In this document: one piece after another, positions 7,696 to 17,500 of the stretch
Layout: each line of letters opens with the position of its first letter
Numbering within the stretch: the stretch's first letter is position 1
From: Salegentibacter salarius
Lineage (GTDB): Bacteria > Bacteroidota > Bacteroidia > Flavobacteriales > Flavobacteriaceae
Direction: 5' to 3'
Assembly: GCF_900168265.1 (NCBI RefSeq)
Contig: NZ_FVZF01000002.1
Span: forward strand, 203,687-267,686
Length of the DNA: 64,000 nucleotides
Made by a program: the position numbers and the translations under genes
The notes under the pieces: generated by a model
Told to the model about the DNA's origin: nothing
The model's database searches: none
What the model saw: only the letters and a program-made list of their open reading frames with translations

Positions 7696-9813
7696 TTAGT
7701 AATCATAATACCAGTTAAAAATATCGGTCCTAATTCCAAAATTTAACCAGCTTGTAGTATTCTCAAAAGTTTGGGCAGTTTTTATATCTGGATCGAAAGA
7801 GCGATAAATAAAACTTCCATATAATTTAAGGTTGGTTGCCGGGTTCACAATATAGCCGGCCTCAATACTGGAAAATAAAGAATTAGTAGTATTTCCCTGG
7901 CCTATTTCTACACCCGTATCAAAAGGTCGCTGACGCTCACTGGTATAAATATCTCCTCCATAAGCAGCCTGATTGGTTGCCATATTATAATCGAAACCTC
8001 TTTTGCCGTAAATCACCTTGGCATTTCCATACCACCTGTCTTTTTTATAACGAGCAATAGCAAGAATTTCTCTAAAATTAGAACCCCATAAGTGAGCCAT
8101 AGACTGATTATTATGCCCATAATTTAAAACTCCCGTATTATGGGAATAAGTATAAGGCCGCACCTGGTTATATTCTGCCTGTAGAAATAACCCGGGAATT
8201 TTAAAAGCATCAAAATATTTTACTCCTAATTGATACCCAAGTTTGTTTTTCCAGCTTTGATTTCCTCCAAATACATCAGAGGTGGAGAATTCATCTATAA
8301 TCATTTGACCATAAACATTAATTTCATCTGAAAACTTATATTTTGAAGTAAGACCGATTATTGCATTTCCGCCTCGGGCCCCGGTAGAAAATTCTATGGC
8401 CCGGTAAAATATAATCGGATTCAAATAATTTAAATCGAAACCACGATTATTATCATTTTCCCAAACTACAGATTCAAATAAACCAATATTAAGTCTTTTG
8501 GTAACATTATAACTTAAATAATGGTTGGCCATATATTTTGTTCTAAAGGATCCATTTTCTGTAACTGCCGGTCTCACATCACGCAAAGACATCCAGGTAT
8601 TGGTATATTTTAATTTCCAAAACGTGGTGTTGAGTTTAAAATAAGGATACGGGGAAGCATTATCACTCATTAAAAGCGAGCGGTAGCCATCTCCAATAAA
8701 GTTTTTACCGTGACCAAATTGCAGGTTGAAGAATTTATTTGGCGTATAAGACAAATAACCTTCGGCCACAGGATAATCATACCCCTCATCCATAAATGGT
8801 TTTGCAATTCCTCTTCCCGGGATTATTGCCGGATCACCACCATCTGGCCTTAAAGACTCTGCAAAGCGGTTATAATAATCGGCAAACCTGCCCTGATTTT
8901 CGTAGGCTACCGTATAGAAATTGAAATTTTTCCCTAAACCACCCTGAAAAATTAGCGCCCGGGTATTGTTATAAGTAAAGTCGAATTCTGTTTGCTGAAA
9001 ATCCTTACCTAACTGAAGATCTAAAGCAAAATCCAGCGTAAACCAGTAATCTTCGGTTTCATATTGAACCAGGTGTTCGTTTAGCAATTTACGCCCAAAC
9101 CAGGAATTCACATCCTTAAGCATTTTATTTTCTTCAGCCTTAAAATCGTAATATTTTGAAACTTCAGAAAAAAGTAAAGGTTTTGAAGCCGCGTGTGTAT
9201 TCACCCCTATTTTATTGAATTCAGCATAAAAGCGGCTATAATACTCGTGGGAAAGCGGAATATTTATCTGGCTTTCGTAGCGAGGCCGTGTAAATTCTCC
9301 CGATTGAATCTCATCATATTCATTGATTAAATCACTTTCTTTTTCCAATTCAATAATCTCAGGCTCCGCTTTATAATTACTCCTGGAAGTTTGCTCTAGT
9401 TGCTCCGTATTTAATGATAACGGAATTTTTACCGGCATTTTAAATTGAACAAAAATAGGCCTGGCGTTATAGGTGGCTGGGTTAATTTGAGGAAGAAGAT
9501 CAAAAACCCGTTGCATTTCTTCTTTCAGCTCAATATATGCTGCATCTGTATAAATAATTGCGAAATCACCATTTTCATCAACTTCAAAAATCACAGTAAT
9601 TTTTCCCCGGTAATCCTCTCTAATAACTTCAGAAGGAACCTTGTAATTATCAAGAATAAACTCCCTTAAGGTGTTTTTAAAACACACCGATTTATTTTCG
9701 AAATCTACGTTTACACACTGGGGAAACTCGGGAAAGCGTTGGGTATAACCCTGAGCCTGAGATTTTAAATTAATACTGAATAATAAAACCAGAAGAAACA
9801 GGTAGCTCTTCAT
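7696..9813 (-). CDS. Outer-membrane beta-barrel protein with TonB-C-like N-terminal domain (Wzi/RemB-like)
   Basis: A 705-residue exported protein (signal peptide 1-20, ending KSQAQ). After it, about residues 25-135 resemble a TonB C-terminal domain of the type in the TonB gene downstream: FPEFPQC, a second C in KSVCFKNTL, then GKITVIFEVDENGDF and FVQFKMPVKIPL. From about residue 180 on, alternating hydrophobic strands rich in Y, F and W, with LQFGHGKNFIGDGYRSL and WKLKYTNTW, suggest a Wzi-like or capsule-assembly type barrel ending in an aromatic residue. Flavobacterial gliding protein RemB is another possible identity, which I cannot confirm. A terminator separates it from tonB. Confidence 0.72.
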   Translation of the reverse strand: MKSYLFLLVLLFSINLKSQAQGYTQRFPEFPQCVNVDFENKSVCFKNTLREFILDNYKVPSEVIREDYRGKITVIFEVDENGDFAIIYTDAAYIELKEEMQRVFDLLPQINPATYNARPIFVQFKMPVKIPLSLNTEQLEQTSRSNYKAEPEIIELEKESDLINEYDEIQSGEFTRPRYESQINIPLSHEYYSRFYAEFNKIGVNTHAASKPLLFSEVSKYYDFKAEENKMLKDVNSWFGRKLLNEHLVQYETEDYWFTLDFALDLQLGKDFQQTEFDFTYNNTRALIFQGGLGKNFNFYTVAYENQGRFADYYNRFAESLRPDGGDPAIIPGRGIAKPFMDEGYDYPVAEGYLSYTPNKFFNLQFGHGKNFIGDGYRSLLMSDNASPYPYFKLNTTFWKLKYTNTWMSLRDVRPAVTENGSFRTKYMANHYLSYNVTKRLNIGLFESVVWENDNNRGFDLNYLNPIIFYRAIEFSTGARGGNAIIGLTSKYKFSDEINVYGQMIIDEFSTSDVFGGNQSWKNKLGYQLGVKYFDAFKIPGLFLQAEYNQVRPYTYSHNTGVLNYGHNNQSMAHLWGSNFREILAIARYKKDRWYGNAKVIYGKRGFDYNMATNQAAYGGDIYTSERQRPFDTGVEIGQGNTTNSLFSSIEAGYIVNPATNLKLYGSFIYRSFDPDIKTAQTFENTTSWLNFGIRTDIFNWYYDY

Positions 9814-9888
9814 ATTAAAATTAGGGAAAGATTGGTTACACCTTGGAAATATACATTTTTTGAATAGAGTAAACCAGCTAAAAATAAA

Positions 9889-9913
9889 AAATCCCGGGAC
9901 GAGCCCGGGATTT
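9889..9913 (-). terminator. Terminator after tonB
   Basis: A perfect 10 bp stem, AAATCCCGGG-ACGAG-CCCGGGATTT (plus strand), is followed on the minus strand by TTTTATTTTT. It lies 23 bp past the tonB stop. Confidence 0.85.
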
Positions 9914-9935
9914 AAAATCTATATAAGAACTTTTA

Positions 9936-10658
9936 TTAGTCCTGTACCTGGAATACAATTGGTAAAGAGTACATAACTCCTACTGCTTTACCTCTTTGTT
10001 TACCTGGTTGCATTTTAGGCAATTTATTAATTACCCTTGCTGCTTCTTGCTCCAACCTTGGGTGAGGAGCACGAGACATTACATTGGTAATATTTCCTTT
10101 TTCATCAATTTTAAACTGAACGATTACCCTGTTTACACCAGAAAGACCAAGCTCTGCACCAAGATCGGTATCAAAGTTACGGTTTACAAACTGACTGATC
10201 TTTTGGCTCATACATTGTTTACGCTCTTCGTTGTTGCTTAGGTTTTCGCAACCTGGGAAAATTGGCACATCTTCAATAACAGCAAAAGGTACATCTTCCA
10301 CCTCTTCTTCTGTAGGCGCCTCAACAACTTCCTCTACTTCTACAATCTCATCAAGATTTGTTTCAGTAGACTCAATTTCGTCTTCTTCTACCTCTTCCTC
10401 ATCCTCTACAACTTCAATAACCTCTGGTGCCGGAGGCGGAGGTGGTGGCGGTGGAGGCGTATTCTGCATCTCTGTAATTGGGATTTCTTCATCGTCTAGA
10501 TCGTCCATATTTAACTGACCGGTATCAATGGCTTCCTTGTCATAAGTCTTCCATTCAATAGCACGCCAGGTAATTAACAGGACCAGGACAAGCCCCAACT
10601 GGAGAAACAGCACGCTCTTTCTCTTTAAATCGGCTTTTGGATTTTTCTTTGGTTCCAT
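9936..10658 (-). CDS. tonB: Energy transducer TonB
   Basis: A 240-residue TonB. The N-terminal membrane anchor (about residues 17-35) is followed by a run of nine prolines (PPPPPPPPP), a strongly acidic linker (about 80-125, mostly E, D and V), and the Bacteroidota-type TonB domain with VPIFPGCE, CMSQKISQFV, GVNRVIVQFKIDEKGNI and a final VMYSLPIVFQV strand. TonB couples the proton gradient, through ExbB/ExbD, to outer-membrane receptors. ExbB and ExbD are not in this window. It follows the VanZ-like gene and ends at a strong terminator. Confidence 0.92.
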   Translation of the reverse strand: MEPKKNPKADLKRKSVLFLQLGLVLVLLITWRAIEWKTYDKEAIDTGQLNMDDLDDEEIPITEMQNTPPPPPPPPPAPEVIEVVEDEEEVEEDEIESTETNLDEIVEVEEVVEAPTEEEVEDVPFAVIEDVPIFPGCENLSNNEERKQCMSQKISQFVNRNFDTDLGAELGLSGVNRVIVQFKIDEKGNITNVMSRAPHPRLEQEAARVINKLPKMQPGKQRGKAVGVMYSLPIVFQVQD

Positions 10659-10702
10659 AATAGGTTATTGATTAATAAGGATTGCTAAATTAAATATTTT
10701 TT

Positions 10703-11131
10703 CTAAAAAATTAAATTAATCTTACTATTTAACCTTTTTAGACTCTTTTCAAAGAAAAGAAAGATAACAACAGCAAGTAAAATTCCAGCGGTATTAGCCA
10801 GGATATCGAACCAATCTGGCTCGCGATAACTGGTGAGCACACCTTGCAAAACCTCAATTAACATACCAAACAGCACTGCGAGGCCCGCTATTTTAAACAG
10901 ATTGTTTTTATAAGTACTTTTAGGCTTATTTTTCAACATAAAATATACCTTCCACAATACCAACAACCCAAAATAAGCTCCAAGATGTAAAAGTTTATCT
11001 GTAGGACTAAAGCTTCCAACGCTAATCTTACCAAGTTTCACTAAAGAGGAAACCGTAAGTAAAATAGTATAAAAAGCAGCTACAAATAAGGCTATTCTAG
11101 CTACCAAGAATTTCTTTATAGGCATCTGCAC
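10703..11131 (-). CDS. VanZ-like family membrane protein
   Basis: A 142-residue protein with four predicted helices and VanZ-family marks: [16 protein letters not shown] (conserved K, H, Y) and [29 protein letters not shown] (E, Q, R, D and N). VanZ in enterococci gives low-level teicoplanin resistance; the role of the wider family is not known. The start overlaps the end of gcvH by 35 bp (an alternative ATG two codons later gives 29 bp), so translation is probably coupled. It belongs to the gcvH-vanZ-tonB unit. Confidence 0.88.
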   Translation of the reverse strand: MQMPIKKFLVARIALFVAAFYTILLTVSSLVKLGKISVGSFSPTDKLLHLGAYFGLLVLWKVYFMLKNKPKSTYKNNLFKIAGLAVLFGMLIEVLQGVLTSYREPDWFDILANTAGILLAVVIFLFFEKSLKRLNSKINLIF

Positions 11132-11477
11132 TTAAAAGCTCTTCTAACTGAGATTCATCAGAAAATTTCACTTTAATCATCCAACCTTCTCCGTAAGGAT
11201 CTGAATTCACCTTTTCCGGTTCGTCTTCAAGGCTCTCATTAAACTCAATTATCTCTCCTGATATTGGCAAATAAAGGTCTGAAACAGTTTTTACAGCTTC
11301 TACAGTACCAAAAACCTCTTCTTTATCTAGGGTTTCATCCAGAGTTTCTACCTCTACATAAACGATATCTCCCAATTCGCTTTGAGCGAAATCTGTAATA
11401 CCGATGGTTACTGTATCACCTTCTACCCTAATCCATTCGTGGTCTTTAGTGTACTTTAATTCTTGTGGAATATTCAT
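11097..11477 (-). CDS. gcvH: Glycine cleavage system H protein
   Basis: A 126-residue lipoyl carrier that shuttles the aminomethyl group between P-, T- and L-proteins of the glycine cleavage system in the cytoplasm. The lipoylation lysine is K63 in [13 protein letters not shown]. The opening [17 protein letters not shown] is typical. Length is normal. The P and T genes are not in the window, so the system is encoded in pieces. It sits right after sprA but has its own matched promoter at 11499-11528. Confidence 0.97.
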   Translation of the reverse strand: MNIPQELKYTKDHEWIRVEGDTVTIGITDFAQSELGDIVYVEVETLDETLDKEEVFGTVEAVKTVSDLYLPISGEIIEFNESLEDEPEKVNSDPYGEGWMIKVKFSDESQLEELLSADAYKEILGS

Positions 11478-11498
11478 TAGTTCTATTTTATATTAGAG

Positions 11499-11528
11499 CA
11501 AAGTTAATTTTTTAAAGCAATACTTCAA
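11499..11528 (-). promoter_or_regulatory. Promoter of gcvH-vanZ-tonB
   Basis: Minus strand TTG (11526-11528), 19 bp, TAACTTTG (11499-11506), 22 bp before the gcvH ATG. Both halves match the Bacteroidota consensus. Confidence 0.62.
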
Positions 11529-11539
11529 ACAAGGCTCAA

Positions 11540-14500
11540 TTAATTTCCGAAATTATATCTAAGGGTTATTCCAGATCTTATTGTTGTTTGCGGAAAAGCA
11601 GTAGAAACAGCATATTCAGAGAAGTTATGTTCGTAGTAGAATATGGCCGTTAAATTACTGGAAATGGCATAATCTGTCGTGAAATTTAGACGCCAAATAT
11701 CCTGCCCGGCAATCACCTGGCTGGTTTCTAAATCTAAATACCTGATGATACTTTTATTTCTTCTAAAAGAAACATCAGCTTTAAAATTAAGATCGCTACT
11801 TAAAATTCTATTTCTCCCACCAAGACCAGTGGCAATTTTTAGATCTTTAATTCTATACCCGGCACCAACTATGTATTCATTTCCTGTAGTTTCAGTCAAT
11901 AAATTATTATCAAAACTCAGGGAAAGCATTCGGTCTTTTCTTACCTCTGCCAATAATTGAATAGCATTCTTAGTTTCCAGGTCTAAACGGAATAACGGAG
12001 TAAATAATTCGGTTAAAACAATATTGGAATACAGGATAGGGTTTTTAAAATCTCCAGCCTGGTTAGTATCAAATTCGTTATCGGCATCGTAATCCAGGTT
12101 TGTTTGAAACTGGTTGATGGTATAGTTAGATTGATATCCGTGGTTTATAGAAAACCTTCTAAATTTATCTCTAAACCAACCAATACGCATTAACCCGGTA
12201 TATTTCATATTCCAGTTAGGCAAAGGCATATCTCTAAACGCTCCTAACTTTATATCCTCTGGATCTTTACCTGCGTAGGCCGAAACAAATGCCGGAAGCA
12301 AGACAGCCTGGTTTGTTTTCCCTATTCCCACCGGGTAACCGTCTTCATCTACATCATTAGGATCTAAACCACGCTCCCGGGCTAATCTTTGAGCTATTTC
12401 TAAACGATTCTCCCTGAAGCTTTCAAAAGTTGCTGAAGATTGCTCGTTAGATTGATTAAAGGCTGTTTTGATAAGAATAGTAGAAATGTTGAAGTTTCCG
12501 TAGTTATATGGAGTCAATGGAATATACTCCAGGGTAGTTGGGTTTACCCTATAATTTTCTGAATAATTCTCTGAATAATTTCTATTAGCACTTATGTCTA
12601 CCGTGAGATCTGGAATAATATCCAGGGAAGCCTGTAAATCTAATTGCTCGTTTTTTAAAGTAGAATATTGCTGATTGAAATTTTGAAATAAAGTTAACCA
12701 ACCTCTCCTGGCAGCCTGGTACCTCACCTCGTCCTGCCAGCCAAAAGTAAAGCTTGTACTTGGTTGCAAAGTTCCCATAAAACCTACACTTGGGGTGTAA
12801 CCGGGCAGGAAAGTTCCTTCATTTTGCCGGTAGTTTATTTGCAACCTACTCAAAATAGTTACAAAATCTACAAAAGTATTATAGCTTTTACTGGTTTTTT
12901 CAACCACTTCAGCATCCTGTGTTCGCTGCTCATCTTGAGGTGTTCCATCTAGCGTGGGCACACCTGCACTACGTTGTTTTATAGTTTGACCGCCTCTACC
13001 ATCTTTCTTTTCCAGCCCCAAATAAGAATATAACGCTTCCATATCAAGATTAGCATTTATCTGGTGAGAGCTAGAATTCTGTACGCTATTTCCAATATCG
13101 GGAATCCCTTCCAGGTTTTCGTAGATCCTAGAACCACGTTGCCATTGGAAATCGCCAGTATAAGAATAAGTTGCATTTATAAAATCCAACACTGGGATTT
13201 TATCAAAAGGAAGATCATAATTTACCTGTAAATTCTGGTAATGCAAATCTGGAGTACCAATACTGAAGAAATTATCCCAAACTCCAATAGAGTTATCGGC
13301 AAAACCTTCTTCATCTATATAGTTTCTAACAATTCGATTATTTGAAGCGTTAAAAGCAAAGCTTAGCGAATTTGTAAGATTATAATTTATACCATATTCC
13401 CAATTGAATAAATAGTTTCGCTGGTAAAGGGTAGGAATCCCTAAATCTTCATCTGAAAGTTCCAGCGATCTAAATTTCTGCTCATTGTATTGTCTCAGAA
13501 TAGTAGAACTCGCATTTATATTAGACGGTAATAAGTTCACATTAAAATCTCTAACCAGCGAATAATAATCGCTACTATCTAAAGCTGAAATATTCTTAAA
13601 AGGCTCTACTTGCTTAGGCTCAAAATTAAACTCATAAGTAGCTCCAGCCCGCACATTTTGATTCAGAGATTCTTCAATTTCAAAATCCCGATGATCAACC
13701 TGGTTGTAAGAAGTGGTAAAAGCAAAATTCTCAATATCGTAAGGCATAGGCTTTGCTTCGCCGGTACGTTCTTTACGCAAACCAATTACATTTACGCTTT
13801 GTCGCTTGGTATAAGACTGAGACTGTCTTTTTATCTGCTCTCTTTCGGCAGGATCAACAATATCTGCAAGTCGCGTTTCTAATTCTAAATCTAAAAATTC
13901 CTGATCGTATTTTGGAGTAATTAATTCTTCTCCCCTACTATAATTAAAAGGAATTTTTACGCCCCATTTTTCCGGAAGTAACTGGCCGGCATTAATATTA
14001 GTAACTACGTCGTATTGCTGGGAATTTTCCCTGCTTCGCTGATTTGGCCCCTGTTCTATAGTTCCAAATCCTACCGTACTTTTTCTACCGGTAGCGGCTA
14101 CGGTAGCAAAATCGGCCAGGTTGGTATCCATATTAATTATGGTTGCCCAACCACCCTCATTATCAAGGTCTGAAAGTCTTAGTTCGTTAAACCAAACTTC
14201 TCCACATAAATCCTGGACACCGTTGGTTGGAGTTCCATTTTTTAAACCGAGCATTAGCACTCTAACATTTCCAAAACTTGGATTACCCTTAATTCCCAGG
14301 CGCAGTTGATCCATTTCATAGGATTCTTCTTCATCTACTAAATCTAAATTCTCGGTAAAGAAATTCAATTCTCCTGCATTTAAGGCTGGATCGCCTAACA
14401 CACTGGTCTTTACGCGTTGCAATAAATCTAATGGTAATTCCATTCTATTTCCTGCCGGCCAAATTTCTTCAGCAGTCATTGCGCCAAAAGCGGTAGGACT

Positions 14501-17500
14501 TAAAGGCACTTCAATTTGATAGTAATTATCGGTGAAATCGGTTCCCATTCTAATAAAAGCAACCAACTGGCCGTCTTTTAACGGAGTTCTATTCGGTAGA
14601 GATTCAGCGTGTAAAAACATTTCCAGTTTCTTATACTGCCGCATATCTAACTGAAAATTCTTGTAAACCGCCCTGGCATCTTGCGGTTCTAAATCACAAA
14701 CCCTAAGCGAAAGGGATTGTTCATTTTGCCTGATATTAGTGTTATTTTCGAAAAGCTCTTCCCTAATTACCCCTGGAGGCAACACATAAGGCACCGGCTC
14801 CCGATTTTCATTTTCCTCAATATTTACCGCTGAAACTTCGAAAAGTGTGTTCTGATTTTCAGGAAGTATATTCCTGTCTCTTAAACCGCGGTTATATCTT
14901 CGGTAATCTCCTCTAACCAACTCCATAGTCCCGAACCGCAATAATGTTTTTTCCTGAAAACCGCTAAGAAACATTCTCATAAAGCGTATAGACCTATAAT
15001 CTGCTATACCGCCCTTTGCATCTGTGGGTTCGTAAATAGGAATTTTGAACTGAAGCCAACGTACCGGGAGTTCGTTTCCGTTTCTAAGTGTTGTAACAAG
15101 TTCCTTTTCATCGGTTATATATTGGTTGTTTTCAATACCCATACCCGGGAAAAAAGGTATTTCGTATTCAAAATAACTGTCTATAGTGTTCATCGTGTTG
15201 TCACGATTCACATCTTCTGTAGTGGGTAAAGTAGTATTCCCCCTATTGGTATCTCCAACTTCCGGAGGTGAATTTCCATCGGGGCCATTATAGTTTCTAT
15301 AACGGGTAACAATATCTCCTGTAGTGTTTAGAAAATACTCATAATTATCGGCCGCAGGATCAGGAAAATTGCTGAATTCCGGGAATTTTAAAGCTTCTTG
15401 CGCATCTGAAAGCCCATCGTAACCTACATCCTGATTGGTACGTTCTTCCCCTTCAGTATCAAAAGCATAAATTAAAGATTGATCTGCCGGAACTTTAGCA
15501 AGCTCGGTTTCTATAGTATTCTCTGTACCGCCACCGGGTGGCAATCCATTTTCAAACTGCTTACGCCCATCTTTTAGCACGTCTTCAGAAATATTCCCCA
15601 AGTTAAAATTGATAGTTCCGGCTGAATTCCCACTATTTTCGGAGTAGATATAAGGATCCATCACCCAAAACTCTATAAACTCCACATTGCTTTGCTCAAA
15701 ATTCGTGGTATTTATACCGCGCATAATTCCTCCAAAATTTTGAGAGGGATTTGGTAAAGTACCTTCAGTTGCCATGGGATTAAAGTTATAAGGACCACGT
15801 TCTGTAGGGAAATAAGCCACATCCATCGTATAAACTACCTGCGGTTGGCCCTGTACTACATCGGTATTTGGAAATATCTCGCTAAGTGCTACTCTTCTTG
15901 TAGCATAGTTTGAAATATCATTATCTGTAATTCCATCGGGTCGGTTACTGCTATAAAATATTGGATCTATAGTATACCAGGATAAACCTGCACGTTTGTA
16001 CCCTACCTTATTATCACCATTGGCCAGTTCACCACCAAAACCTAAAGGCACACTACTCAACTCCCAACTAAGCGGAGAACTAATATCTATAGTGGTTTGC
16101 GCTGCTTCAAAATCATCTATATAAGTAGTAGCCTCTCCCTGAAAGTCATTAATTGCCGGCGCTCCCGGTTGCAAATAAGCAAACTCCCCGGTAACAGAGA
16201 AATTAGAAGGCACATCGGTATCGATATTTGGCAGTTTATTTACCATCCTGGTAAACAAAGGAACTTCGGTAGAATAGTTTACGTTAAATCCAAATATGGA
16301 GTTATTTATAGGCTCGTAACTATAATTCGCCTTTTGAGTAAGCGGGCGTTCCTTCAGGTTTAAAAAAGTAGCACCTACTAAAAAGTTTTCATTAAACTGG
16401 TGCTCTACATTTATTCCGGTAAAACGTTTGGTTTGCTGCCCAAATAAGGCATTATTTTCAGTATTAACCTGGATTGGAATATCTGAAGCCAGCAAAGCTT
16501 CATCAAGAATCTGCACTCTTCCAAGTTCATAATTTACCACATAATCTACACCTTCCTGCAGGACTCTTCCCCCAGCGGTTACGGTAACTGAGCCCGGTGG
16601 CAGGTTAAAACCAATTGGAATTCCTTCAACTTCTCCAGATTTATATCTTCCCTTTAACTGAAATTTATTTTTATCGGCATCTTCCTGTTCGGCCTGGGTT
16701 TTCGTGGTGCGGTACAAAGACCTGAAAACATATTTCTGCTGGTTGGCATTCCATGTTTCAGGATTATCATAATCTTCTGTCCCGGTATTTGGAGAATTAT
16801 CCAGTTCATCAAATAAATGCTGCCCAAAGGGTTCTACCGTAGTAAAAATAATATTTCCGGTTTGCGGATCTATAGTTAGGCCGGGGACATAATCAAAGAA
16901 ACCATCTCCGCCATTTATGGGATCATTATTATTATTCAGTTTATCTAAATTAAAAACACGAAGCAGCGGCGTATCGCTAACATCTTCCGGAAGCGGAACA
17001 GAACCATCACCAGCCGGTTTTATATAATTTAGAGGTTGTGGATCTGTATATAGAATATTCAACCTGAAATCTTCACGCTCCAATTGATAAGCTCCAAGAC
17101 TGTAAATATTCTTCATCATTAAATCCCAAACCGGCTCATCTACATTGGTAATGGTGCTTTTAAGCATTTTAACTACCAGATTTCGGTTTACCCGCTGGTT
17201 AGAGCTAGGCTCCATTGGATCCTGACCAACAATATTATCTCCCGTAGCATTTACACCATCATTGGCAAACTCTCCAACCTGATAAACTTCGCCGTTTACC
17301 GTATATTGAAAAGCAACCGCAAGAATTTCGTCGTTACTTAAGCGTTGATTTAAGGAGATATATCCTAATTGTGTATTTAAGCTGTATTCATTAGGCTGTA
17401 ATTGGCGGGCATTCTCCAATTTCACATAATCCAGACCTTCAGAAACCTGCACACCGCCAAAACCATTATCTACAGTAGCCACGTCACGAATAGCAGGTGT

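Noticed and set aside
10231..10518. Ser/Thr- and Gly-rich plus-strand frame
   Set aside because: It is the antisense of the proline- and glutamate-rich part of tonB, a composition artefact.
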